Source: Roseomonas genomospecies 6 (GTDB lineage: Bacteria; Pseudomonadota; Alphaproteobacteria; Azospirillales; Azospirillaceae). Taken from it: 64,000 bases of DNA. How positions within the stretch are numbered: the stretch's first letter is position 1; each line of letters begins with the position of its first letter. The notes under the pieces were generated by a model. The model did not search any database and was not told the DNA's origin. It worked only from the letters and a program-made list of their open reading frames with translations. The stretch spans positions 1 to 64,000 of the forward strand of contig NZ_QOKW01000013.1 in NCBI RefSeq assembly GCF_008365375.1, in the 5' to 3' direction. The position numbers and the translations under genes were made by a program. Below are positions 1 to 7,328 of the stretch, piece by piece.

Positions 1-1
1 C

Positions 2-136
2 ACCCACAGGCTGGACACCATCGGTGAGATGTCCTGCAACCCGGCCATCGGCGGGGTGGGGGAAAGGCATCTGTGGGGCGAGATCGGCGCCCGGGAGGGG
101 GTCATGGCCCGCGCCCTCGCCCGCGGCGGACATGGG
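2..136 (+). pseudogene. mnmG (gidA) internal fragment, degenerate
   Basis: The frame reads [18 protein letters not shown], closely matching the conserved FAD-domain segment of the tRNA uridine-modifying enzyme MnmG. The next residues ([20 protein letters not shown]) keep the MnmG layout but lose usual positions: GERHLWGEI stands where families have GKGHLVREI. Similarity stops near base 136, where a proline-rich low-complexity translation begins. The 5' side is cut by the window edge, so I cannot say whether a longer copy lies outside. Most likely a decayed duplicate or a gene end broken by the neighbouring mobile region. Confidence 0.6.
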
Positions 137-142
137 GCGCGG

Positions 143-204
143 CGCCCGGCCCGGGGTTCCCCCCCCCCGCCACCGCCCGGCCCGGGGTTCCCCCCCCCCG
201 CCAC
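143..204. repeat. 31-bp perfect tandem duplication with C10 tracts
   Basis: Bases 143-173 and 174-204 are identical. Each unit ends in a run of ten C residues followed by GCCAC. The repeat lies directly after the mnmG-like fragment and before the palindromic element, so it marks the break point. No coding function is seen. Confidence 0.85.
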
Positions 205-205
205 T

Positions 206-363
206 CTCTTTCAGTGCAACCCCCAAAGCCATGACCAGAGGAGCACGGGCTATGAGGGGGCGGGTCAAGGCTCGCGAAGCGACCGCCGCGTGCGGCGGCT
301 TGGCCTTGACCCGCCCCCGGCCCGTGCTACGCCGGGAGAGGCTGACGGGTTGTACTGAAAGAG
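206..363. mobile_element. 158-bp palindromic element with 17-bp terminal inverted repeats (MITE-like)
   Basis: The left end CTCTTTCAGTGCAACCC (206-222) is the reverse complement of 347-363 with one mismatch. Nested inside are an 8-bp arm pair (243-250 with 320-327) and a 16-bp arm pair (256-271 with 303-318), so the whole stretch folds into one long stem. No transposase or credible frame is inside. It could be a miniature transposable element, a REP-type repeat or a strong bidirectional terminator. It also fills most of the gene-free stretch at 137-390. Confidence 0.55.
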
Positions 364-390
364 GCACCGAAGGGTTGATTGGTTCCAGGA

Positions 391-819
391 TCATCCCTTG
401 CCCCATTCCGAAGGAAGGCCGCCCATCCCCTCGGCGGCTTCCATGATGTCGGCGGCGGAGATGCCGTCCAATGGTGCGGGCGTGCTGCACGGCGGTTGTT
501 CCGGTTCCGTCTCGGTGGTTGCCTTCCGCTCCCGAGCGGCCCTCACTAAACCGAGCAAGCGTCCCTGGGCACGCCATTCGGGGAGAAGTTGACGGATGGT
601 GTCCACCTCGCTGAGGCCGATGCCCTGCCGCGAGCGGCGGCGCACATGCAAGCGGAGCGCATCCCATGCGGAGCTATCGGCAGAACCGCAGGCGCTCAGA
701 AAGCACCGAAGCTCGCCATCGCGCCGGAGGCGTTGGCATCCCGACGATGGGCCGCGCCCGGCGTTTCGCATGAGGGATGCCACGTCGAGGGCAAGCCGCA
801 GTTCGGTCGGCTGCGTCAT
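391..819 (-). CDS. hypothetical protein, last gene of mob operon
   Basis: The product is 142 residues, rich in Arg and Ala, with no recognised domain and no membrane segment. Its ATG overlaps the stop of the preceding small gene (ATGA, 816-819), so it is translationally coupled as the fourth gene of the leftward operon zinc protein / relaxase / 67-aa protein / this gene. The middle part (GIGLSEVDTIRQLLPEWRAQGRL) looks like a short helical segment. The position suggests an accessory mobilization or maintenance role, which is inference only. Confidence 0.55.
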   Translation of the reverse strand: MTQPTELRLALDVASLMRNAGRGPSSGCQRLRRDGELRCFLSACGSADSSAWDALRLHVRRRSRQGIGLSEVDTIRQLLPEWRAQGRLLGLVRAARERKATTETEPEQPPCSTPAPLDGISAADIMEAAEGMGGLPSEWGKG

Positions 820-1019
820 TTGCCGAACCCTCGGGTTGCTGCGATGGGGCGGGCCTCCACCTCGGGGATGGTCCCGGCGCGGAGCGAGGCGACCAGCGCC
901 GACAGGTCGGCTACCTGCCGCTGAAGCTCATCGACCCGTTCAAGTGTCTGGAACGCGACGTTCCACGTCGCCTCGACTCGCCAGATGATGTCGGCGGCCT
1001 TGCAGTGCCTGTCCATCAT
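816..1019 (-). CDS. small coiled-coil protein in mob operon
   Basis: A 67-residue protein with a central heptad-like helix (TLERVDELQRQVADLSALV, about residues 25-44) that predicts a short coiled coil. The ATG overlaps the relaxase stop (1016-1019) and its own stop overlaps the next gene's ATG, so it sits in a tight translational chain. No family recognised. Its small size and helix fit a relaxosome or regulatory partner, but nothing proves that. Confidence 0.5.
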   Translation of the reverse strand: MMDRHCKAADIIWRVEATWNVAFQTLERVDELQRQVADLSALVASLRAGTIPEVEARPIAATRGFGK

Positions 1020-2419
1020 GCCGCGACGCCTTTGGGTGTCAGGCGCGGAGCATGGGCGCCGTCCAGGTCGGCGGTCGCGGCATGGCTATCGGCCACGGGT
1101 TCCGCAGGGCGGACACCGGCCGCCTCTAGAAGTTGATCCCTCATCGGAGCGGGTGGCTCGTAGTTCGTGACTTCCATGCCGCGGACGGTGCATTCCAGCC
1201 ACATACGGGCTTTAAACTCGTCGTCGCCCCAGATCTCGACGCGTTGCCAACCCTTCGCTTGCATGACATCGGCCATCACGTTGACGCTCTGGTCCGAGAC
1301 CGCTCCATGCAGGCAGACCTTTTCACCATGGTCACGCACCCAGGACCAGTCCGTTAGCTGGATGCCGTACGGCGGGCAGTCGAACCGCACCTGTCGGATG
1401 GCGTCGGCGTGGTGATGAAGGTCGGCGTCATAGTGTGATGACAGCCTGTCAGCCTTCCACGCCTGCCGCTCTTCGGCTGTGGGAAGCTTCCGCGTCTCGC
1501 GGGTTGGTTTCTTCCCACTTCCGCCGATTGGCCGTACGCCGCCCACGAGCGGCACCGGCTGTCCCTTCCAAGGGTTCCCTGTCGGTATCGTCTTCTGCGT
1601 CTCCAACTGCATTGCTGCCTCCTGTTCGGACAGGGCCTTCCATTCGAGGACAAGCCGCCGGCCCAATAGGTCGGCTTCTCCGTTTCGTCGGCGCACAGCG
1701 CGGATGCGGTTCCCTGCGTCGGATGGTGCGCCACGGCGCTCGATGGCTGCCGCAGTCGGGCCAAGCTTCGGCAAGCCTTGACGGTGCCGGCCTTGCCGCT
1801 GATAGGACCGCATGTCGATGCGTGCGGCGTGCTGCTCCTGCTCCAAGCGGGCGTTGACGGTCGCCTCCCATTGCTGCCGCCATGCCTCGATGTGCGAAGC
1901 GGACGTAGCCTTGTTGTCCAGTTCCCGCGTCTTCGCTCCCATGCCGGTTGGGAGCACGGTGCGGGAGGTGGCGAGCATGTGGACGTGGTGATTGCGGCCC
2001 TGGTGCTCGGGCGGGGCGTCCGCGAGAGAGGCCCGCGGGTCGGGAGCGTGAATGCTCCAGTCCACCGCGACGCCGTGTCGCTCGACCAGCCATGCGGCAA
2101 AGCTGCGGCAGACGGCGGCCCGACCTTCGGGCGACAGTTCATGAGGCAGGGCGCCGAGCCATTCACGGGCCACTGTGCGCGTAGCGCCGGAGTCCGCTTT
2201 GCCCGCTTCGTCCCACAGCCGTTGCCGTTCCGTGGCCCACGGCGCGTCATCGGGCGCCGTGATCTCGGAATGCACGACACCCCGCCGGCGGCTGTAGTCG
2301 TGAATGCGGCCGGTCAGCCCATCGACCAGCCGGGTCCCGGCCCGGTAGGCTGCCGCCGCCTGCGGCGAGCGGCCCGAGCGGCGGTTGATGCTCTGAACTT
2401 GTCCGAACGCAATTGCCAT
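1016..2419 (-). CDS. MobA/MobL-family relaxase (MOBQ) with C-terminal LPD7-like domain
   Basis: The conjugative relaxase nicks oriT and pilots the strand through a helper conjugation system. The N-terminus (MAIAFGQVQSINRRSGRSPQ then AAAYRAG) and the segment HDYSRRRGVVHSEI are typical of MobA/MobL proteins and hold candidate catalytic tyrosines. The metal-binding HUH motif is NHHVHML, at about residues 142-148. The C-terminal third has GWQRVEIWGDDEFKARMWLE, which resembles the LPD7 domain of large relaxases. At 467 aa it is complete. The gene starts 3 bp after the zinc-protein stop, and the oriT lies upstream. No type IV secretion genes are visible, so the element is mobilizable rather than self-transmissible as far as this window shows. 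Confidence 0.88.
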   Translation of the reverse strand: MAIAFGQVQSINRRSGRSPQAAAAYRAGTRLVDGLTGRIHDYSRRRGVVHSEITAPDDAPWATERQRLWDEAGKADSGATRTVAREWLGALPHELSPEGRAAVCRSFAAWLVERHGVAVDWSIHAPDPRASLADAPPEHQGRNHHVHMLATSRTVLPTGMGAKTRELDNKATSASHIEAWRQQWEATVNARLEQEQHAARIDMRSYQRQGRHRQGLPKLGPTAAAIERRGAPSDAGNRIRAVRRRNGEADLLGRRLVLEWKALSEQEAAMQLETQKTIPTGNPWKGQPVPLVGGVRPIGGSGKKPTRETRKLPTAEERQAWKADRLSSHYDADLHHHADAIRQVRFDCPPYGIQLTDWSWVRDHGEKVCLHGAVSDQSVNVMADVMQAKGWQRVEIWGDDEFKARMWLECTVRGMEVTNYEPPAPMRDQLLEAAGVRPAEPVADSHAATADLDGAHAPRLTPKGVAA

Positions 2420-2422
2420 TGG

Positions 2423-3070
2423 TCACCGCCTGCCGACCGTCCCGGCGACCATCCGTCTCCAGACGGCGGCGACCTCGGCGGGCGGTTCGTGGGTGCCGTG
2501 CTGCGGGCGATGTAACGCCCAGCGGGCAAATCCATCCGCCTCGGCTTCCTCCGGTGCGGCCCAGCGGTGGGCCGCAACGCCGGGCGGCGGTTGCGACGCG
2601 CGGAGCGCGTCGCCCCACTCGACACATGCCTCCCGTTCGTCGGCACGCAGTCTGGTCCAAAGGGCGTGGGCGAGTTCATGGTGCAGGACTGCGACCGGAT
2701 CGAAGGCGAGGGACACGGCGACGTGCCGCCGGTCCCGGCACACGCCAAGGCGACCGTCCCGGCGTCGCGGGCCAACTTCCAATGCGACAAAGGGTGCGAT
2801 TCGGTTGCGGCCCTCCGCCAGAGCCTCCAGCATCGCGTCGGCTGCGTCGGTGACGGCATGGAAGGTGACGGCCGGTTCCCATTCCAGTCCGAGTGGGGAA
2901 GCCGTCCAGGCTGCCCCGTCCTCCGCGGATGTCCAGACCATGTGCATCGCCCCGGATTGGCGGGCGGCGTCCATCTCCACCCAGCAGGGGCCGCACAGCC
3001 CGGACCGTGCGTCCAGCGCGGAACGCGTGTCGGCAACGCCGCACATGGCGCACAAGCCGAACTGGATCAT
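2423..3070 (-). CDS. zinc-ribbon plus HExxH zincin-like protein of mobile element
   Basis: A 215-residue protein starting MIQFGLCAMCG. The N-terminus has paired Cys motifs (CAMC, then CGPC about 20 residues later) forming a likely zinc ribbon. The second half has HHELAHALW, an HExxH metallopeptidase signature, followed by Glu-rich sequence (EEAEADGFARWAL) that could supply the third zinc ligand, as in gluzincins. I chose the ATG at 3070 because the upstream extension crosses the oriT and has no family likeness. It is first in the leftward mob operon. Such peptidase-like genes occur on alphaproteobacterial mobile elements, but the substrate is unknown. Confidence 0.65.
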   Translation of the reverse strand: MIQFGLCAMCGVADTRSALDARSGLCGPCWVEMDAARQSGAMHMVWTSAEDGAAWTASPLGLEWEPAVTFHAVTDAADAMLEALAEGRNRIAPFVALEVGPRRRDGRLGVCRDRRHVAVSLAFDPVAVLHHELAHALWTRLRADEREACVEWGDALRASQPPPGVAAHRWAAPEEAEADGFARWALHRPQHGTHEPPAEVAAVWRRMVAGTVGRR

Positions 3071-3117
3071 GGTCGTCCCCCTGTGTGTCGGTTCCCGTCC
3101 GCCCCGAAGGAAGCGAT

Positions 3118-3150
3118 GCGCGTGCGAAGCACGCGCTAAATCGCGCCCTT
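3118..3150 (+). other. origin of transfer (oriT), RSF1010/MOBQ type
   Basis: An 8-bp inverted repeat, GCGCGTGC and GCACGCGC around a GAA loop (3118-3136), is followed at once by TAAATCGCGCCCTT (3137-3150). RSF1010/R1162-type origins have the same layout: an inverted repeat with a GAA loop, then TAAGTGCGCCCT or a close variant, nicked before CCCT. By analogy the nick falls between 3145 and 3146 on the plus strand. It lies between divergent mob genes, as in RSF1010. Confidence 0.75.
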
Positions 3151-3241
3151 CGGGGCTTGTGGTTCCAACACTGTCCTGGCTGCTTGCAAAAGTCCGGAAG
3201 ATAATTCCAAGCAACAGGGAACCCGCGTTGAGGATGGAACC

Positions 3242-3526
3242 ATGCGCATCGGTGCCGACGACCAGATAGAGAAGTTGAGACAGAAGAAGAAGGACGTTGA
3301 GGCCCGCATCCGCCGTCTGCAACATCAGCAGACGACGGCGGCCCGCAAGCGGGATGCCCGCCGCAAGATCCTTGTCGGAGCGGTGGTGCTTCAGGCCGCA
3401 ATGCAGGATGCGGCGGTCAAGGCGTGGCTGGGCCGCCTCCTGGACCAGAGCCTATCGCGTGAACGGGATCGTTCGCTGTTCGGGTTTGGTTTCGAGTCAT
3501 CCCCCGAAATGGGGGGCGGAAACTAG
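3242..3526 (+). CDS. MobC/TraD-like small mobilization accessory protein
   Basis: A 94-residue, strongly basic helical protein. An N-terminal coiled coil (IEKLRQKKKDVEARIRRLQH, about residues 9-28) is followed by RKRDARRKILVGAVVL and a C-terminal LLDQSLSRERDRSLFGF. This layout is typical of the small relaxosome proteins annotated as mobilization protein C or conjugal transfer TraD beside MobA/MobL relaxases. It is transcribed away from the relaxase operon with the oriT between them. It probably helps open the oriT for nicking. Confidence 0.7.
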   Translation: MRIGADDQIEKLRQKKKDVEARIRRLQHQQTTAARKRDARRKILVGAVVLQAAMQDAAVKAWLGRLLDQSLSRERDRSLFGFGFESSPEMGGGN

Positions 3527-3637
3527 GCCGTTTGGGCGGTAGTTCTCCCCTTGTCCAAACGGGTTTTGATGGTCACACTGCCCTGCGGTGACTTCCAAGT
3601 GTTCGCAACACGAGCTGTTATCATAGGTTAATGGGCA

Positions 3638-4687
3638 ATGTCGAAGACGCTCGCAAACAAAGAGCTGGCACCATTCCTGGAAGCCATCATGGAGCACGTG
3701 CCCACTGGCTTGACGATTGCCAAAGCCCCTGACGTCTCCATCGTCGGTGTCAGTTCCTATGGAGCCGCCTTGCTGGAGCGGCCTCGCGAGAAACTCGAAG
3801 GCATCGCCGTCGAGAAGCACCCCGAAGCTTATCAGGTCTATCGGGCTTCGGGGGAGTTGGCGACGGCTGCCGAGCTTCCACTCACTCGGGCGGTGCAGAA
3901 AGGCGAGGTGGTTCGGCATGAGGAATGGCTCGTCGGCAATGAGGCAGGAGAGAAGATCCCCATCCTCTGCAATGCCGGTCCCATCCGCGATGAACAGGGC
4001 GCCGTCATCGGCGGCGTGATCGCATGGGCCGATCTGCGCACCCAGAAGGAGCTTGAGCGTAAGCTCCAGGCCGCCTTGGAGGAAAAGGAGCGGCTGTATC
4101 TGGAGTCGAACCACCGGACCAAGAACCACCTTCAACTCGTCGCCGGTATGGTCATGCTGGAAGCGGCGCGGCACGGCCCCGAATGCAAGGCGTTTGCCGA
4201 GAACGTCATGAAGCGTGTGCAGGTGATCGCGTCCGTGCATGAGAGCTTCTATCGTTCCGACGGAACCGGCGTCGTCGATATGGGTGACTATCTCCGAAAC
4301 GTCTGTGAGCCGCTGGCATCGGGGGAGCACCCGGTGTTGGTGGATGTCGAACCGGGCTTGGTCTTGACGATGGATCAGGCGACCCCGGTGGGCATGATCG
4401 CCAACGAAGCCGTCTGCAACAGCCTGAAGCACGGCTACCCGGATGGTCGCTCCGGCACGGTGCGGGTGACCGTGCGGAGGACGGATCAGGGCATGCTGTC
4501 GCTGTCGGTCGTGGACGATGGCGTTGGCCTGCCTTCCGACATGGCCAAGAAGGGATCGCTCGGTGTCCGCCTGATGTCGCAGTTGGCGAGGCAGGTGTTC
4601 GGTTCGTACTCGTTGGAGAACGGGCCAACCGGAGGAACGGTGTTCAACCTGACCTTCGCGGCGCACAGCGCGTTGGCGCCCGCCTAG
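3638..4687 (+). CDS. PAS sensor histidine kinase, HisKA_2/HWE-like
   Basis: A 349-residue soluble kinase without membrane segments. A PAS-like domain spans about residues 10-130, followed by a short coiled coil (140-155). The phosphorylation region has SNHRTKNHLQL (157-167, likely His159) in place of the usual EIHHRVKNNLQ of HisKA_2 kinases. The ATPase domain has the N box NEAVCNSLKH (256-265), VVDDGVGLP and a final GGTVFNL. There is no response regulator or partner gene beside it. It lies between the mob and rep modules, so it is cargo of the mobile element. The signal is unknown. Confidence 0.85.
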   Translation: MSKTLANKELAPFLEAIMEHVPTGLTIAKAPDVSIVGVSSYGAALLERPREKLEGIAVEKHPEAYQVYRASGELATAAELPLTRAVQKGEVVRHEEWLVGNEAGEKIPILCNAGPIRDEQGAVIGGVIAWADLRTQKELERKLQAALEEKERLYLESNHRTKNHLQLVAGMVMLEAARHGPECKAFAENVMKRVQVIASVHESFYRSDGTGVVDMGDYLRNVCEPLASGEHPVLVDVEPGLVLTMDQATPVGMIANEAVCNSLKHGYPDGRSGTVRVTVRRTDQGMLSLSVVDDGVGLPSDMAKKGSLGVRLMSQLARQVFGSYSLENGPTGGTVFNLTFAAHSALAPA

Positions 4688-4732
4688 CCGAAGGCGAGGA
4701 CGCAGGGTCAAGGATGGCGCCTGCGCCGTGGC

Positions 4733-7117
4733 TCAGGCTGCCTCTGCCCAATCCGCGAACACCTCGGCAATGCTTAGGCGGAGTTCGGCACCCTGTTGGG
4801 GAGCTTCACCCCGCCAGTATGGATGCCATCCGGCCGGGTGGTTGGCATCCTCGCCCCGCCGGCGGGCCTCCCGCCAGTTCCGCAGGGCCTCAGCGCCGTG
4901 TTCCGGCACCCCGCTCCTTGGGTCGCTGTCATCAACTGTAACCGTGTCGGACACCTTGTCGATGACCCACCCGGAAACAAGGCCGATGGTCGTCACGCCG
5001 TCGCTGATCGCGACAGGACGGCGGACGGTCTCGCCGTAGCGGTTGACGGTTTCCTCGGCCTCGATGATGAAGTTCGGACCCACCCGAACCCCGGCGTCCT
5101 TCTTGCCCTTGCGGACGGCTGCCGCCTCTTTGAATGCGCCCAGCGCACGCAGGGCGCCCGTCCAATCGCCGCCCTGCATCATCTCCACGGCCGAGCCGTC
5201 CCCGGCCTTTGCCGCCTTCCGTTCGGCGCGTCCGATGTCCATGCACGCGCGGGCGGCGCCAAACGGGCCGCTCTTGGGCGCATCGTTCATCGTGTAGAGC
5301 TTCTGCCAAGCGGTGATGACACCGCGTTCGATGCCGAAGAAGCCAAAGCGGCGGTATCCCCACGTCGCGGCGTGAGCGTCATACCGCTCGGCCGTTTCTC
5401 CGGCTTTCCCTTTGATCTGCTCATCCGCCTTTGCGTCTCCGCTGCGACGCAGGGCGGGAGCCAGATACTCCCAGATGTAACGGGACACCGCATGGGTCGC
5501 CGAATCGGCTTTCCGCTCGATCCGGCATCCCGCATCGCTCCGCCACGGCCAAGGCATCGGCACCGGGTTTCCGAAGTCGTCGCGAAGCACGCGGCCCCTC
5601 GCGTCGCGGGCGGGCAGAGGCACGAGGTTCCCCTTCGCGTCGGGTTTGATCTCGTAGCCACGAAGAATGCGCTCAACGTGGGCCGTGCTGTCTTCCGGGC
5701 ACCAGAGGAGCATGTGCAGATGAACGCAGCCGTCTTCGTTGGGTTCGCGAACCCAAATCCCGAAAGGGTCCAGGGCGTGCTTCTCCAACCGTGCCCGGAC
5801 CCGGCCCCAGCGTGATTGTATCCAGTCGCGGGCTTCGTCGGGCGTGAGGGCGGGGTTCCACCGATCCTCGCCGACACTCGGGGCGGGATGGTATTCGCTC
5901 GGGGCGGTCAGCGTGATCCACAGCGGCACCCACCCGCATTCTCTCGCGTGCCCTTGCATGCCGATGACGATGGCGGCGGTGCGGGAGATGCGGCCATCCC
6001 GCGATGCCCGCATCAACGCCGACATCATCACCTGATGCTGCCCGTCAGGGCTGTAGGCCGCGTGTCCCTCCCCCCAAGCCATCTGCGCGTCAAGCTGCGT
6101 CCGCCGGTCCCGCAGAGCGACATCGGACACGCACCGCTGGCCGTGAGCACCAACCAGACGTAGGATCAACGCGACGTGCTCACGGGTCCGGCGGACATGC
6201 CGCCGAATACGGCGGCGGTGCCAAGCTTCATCGAACAACCGGGATGCGTAGGCTTCTTCGTCTTCGACATCGTCGCCGCTCCCGGCTGCGGCTGCCTCGA
6301 TTTCTTCCGGGTCGATGTCCAGCCCCCACGACAACACGTAGGCAATGCCGTCCGCGGCCTTCCGGCGGGGTGTGCCCGGCTTGGCATGCTGCGGGTTCGG
6401 GATCGACAACACCTCGGCGGCACGTTCCGGGTGCTTCGGCTTCAACGTCGCCACATGGGCAAGCTGCTCCTGTCGCCAGCCCACGACCTGCTTGGCCAGT
6501 TCGACATCCTCGGCAGCCCGTGCCCGCACCTCGTCTTCGCCGTAGTGGATCATCTCCAGATAGGGGCTGTCAGCACCGACATGCTTGGCAATCGCTGCGG
6601 TGATGCGGCACGCCTGCTCGGCAACCGAGCGCCATGCCTGGTCGCGGCCCCACTCGGCCACGCGGCGCTGCCAGTCCAGCAGCGCGTCGGCGGCGCAGCC
6701 CAACATGAAATCTGCGCCGCGGGATTGCCGTGCCCGAGCCGTCCCGACGATTTCCAGCGCGTCAGCACTGCCGCGACGGGTCGCGACGATGGGCCGCGGC
6801 GGTGGGTTGAAGGTGCCGCGAAGAACAGCGGCGCTCGGGAGTTCCGGTTCGCCGGGAATGTCGGCGGCGCACTCGACGCCATTGAAGCGAGCGACTAGCA
6901 CAGAGTAGTCAGCCCCCGCCATCCGGGCAGCTTCCTTCAACAAGGACGCCCGCCAGAAGGTGTCGGGAAGCCGGTCGAGGATGTCCAGGGTATCCGTGTC
7001 CGCAGCCGCGGCGGCCATCGGCCGGTAATCGGCCTTCGCCCGGCGGCTCGAAGCCCGGTCAGCAAATCCTGAATATTCGTTGACGTCTGCGTTGATCGCA
7101 GATAACGATATGGGCAT
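4733..7117 (-). CDS. phage gpA-type replication endonuclease
   Basis: A large initiator (794 aa from this ATG) resembling the P2 gpA rolling-circle replication endonucleases. The core has WITLTAPSEYHP, then CVHLHMLLW (HUH metal motif) and, after it, a tyrosine-bearing helix (SRYIWEYLAP). Near the C-terminal part is WGYRRFGFFGIE. Rolling-circle nickases of this group cut one strand and attach through tyrosine. The open frame continues up to a TTG at 7189 through a long hairpin. I prefer the ATG at 7117, and 7018 is also possible. It suggests the element replicates autonomously after excision. Confidence 0.75.
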   Translation of the reverse strand: MPISLSAINADVNEYSGFADRASSRRAKADYRPMAAAAADTDTLDILDRLPDTFWRASLLKEAARMAGADYSVLVARFNGVECAADIPGEPELPSAAVLRGTFNPPPRPIVATRRGSADALEIVGTARARQSRGADFMLGCAADALLDWQRRVAEWGRDQAWRSVAEQACRITAAIAKHVGADSPYLEMIHYGEDEVRARAAEDVELAKQVVGWRQEQLAHVATLKPKHPERAAEVLSIPNPQHAKPGTPRRKAADGIAYVLSWGLDIDPEEIEAAAAGSGDDVEDEEAYASRLFDEAWHRRRIRRHVRRTREHVALILRLVGAHGQRCVSDVALRDRRTQLDAQMAWGEGHAAYSPDGQHQVMMSALMRASRDGRISRTAAIVIGMQGHARECGWVPLWITLTAPSEYHPAPSVGEDRWNPALTPDEARDWIQSRWGRVRARLEKHALDPFGIWVREPNEDGCVHLHMLLWCPEDSTAHVERILRGYEIKPDAKGNLVPLPARDARGRVLRDDFGNPVPMPWPWRSDAGCRIERKADSATHAVSRYIWEYLAPALRRSGDAKADEQIKGKAGETAERYDAHAATWGYRRFGFFGIERGVITAWQKLYTMNDAPKSGPFGAARACMDIGRAERKAAKAGDGSAVEMMQGGDWTGALRALGAFKEAAAVRKGKKDAGVRVGPNFIIEAEETVNRYGETVRRPVAISDGVTTIGLVSGWVIDKVSDTVTVDDSDPRSGVPEHGAEALRNWREARRRGEDANHPAGWHPYWRGEAPQQGAELRLSIAEVFADWAEAA

Positions 7118-7127
7118 GAGAAAGCAA

Positions 7128-7175
7128 AAGGCTCGGGTTTGGATCGGTGTGGCAACCGGAATCCTCCCGAGCCTT
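7128..7175 (-). promoter_or_regulatory. long hairpin in the leader of the replication gene
   Basis: Ten-base arms AAGGCTCGGG and CCCGAGCCTT (7128-7137, 7166-7175) pair perfectly. Inside them GGAT/ATCC and CGGT/ACCG extend the stem to a 6-base loop. On the minus strand it is followed by a T-rich run and then, 10 bp later, the preferred ATG of the replication gene. It could be an attenuator or terminator that limits initiator synthesis, or the rolling-circle origin or nick hairpin. The flanking 7190-7283 stretch is clearly AT-richer than its surroundings. Confidence 0.6.
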
Positions 7176-7283
7176 CTTGTTTGTGTCAAGAGAAGAATGC
7201 TGCCAACATATATCTAACAGATCGTTTCATTACATGTGAGACCGTATCTGAGTTTGGCTATTCTGATTATCCAGATACATAAT

Positions 7284-7306
7284 GGGGCGGCCACTTGGGC
7301 CGCCCC
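7284..7306 (-). terminator. terminator after integrase
   Basis: A perfect 9-bp stem, GGGGCGGCC and GGCCGCCCC around ACTTG, lies 22 bp beyond the integrase stop. Only a short AT-rich run follows on the minus strand, so the U-tract is weak. Confidence 0.7.
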
Positions 7307-7328
7307 GATGTCTTGCGAGTGACGGCGC

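Noticed and set aside
143..204. CRISPR-like array
   Set aside because: Only two adjacent identical units without spacers and with homopolymer runs; this is a tandem duplication.
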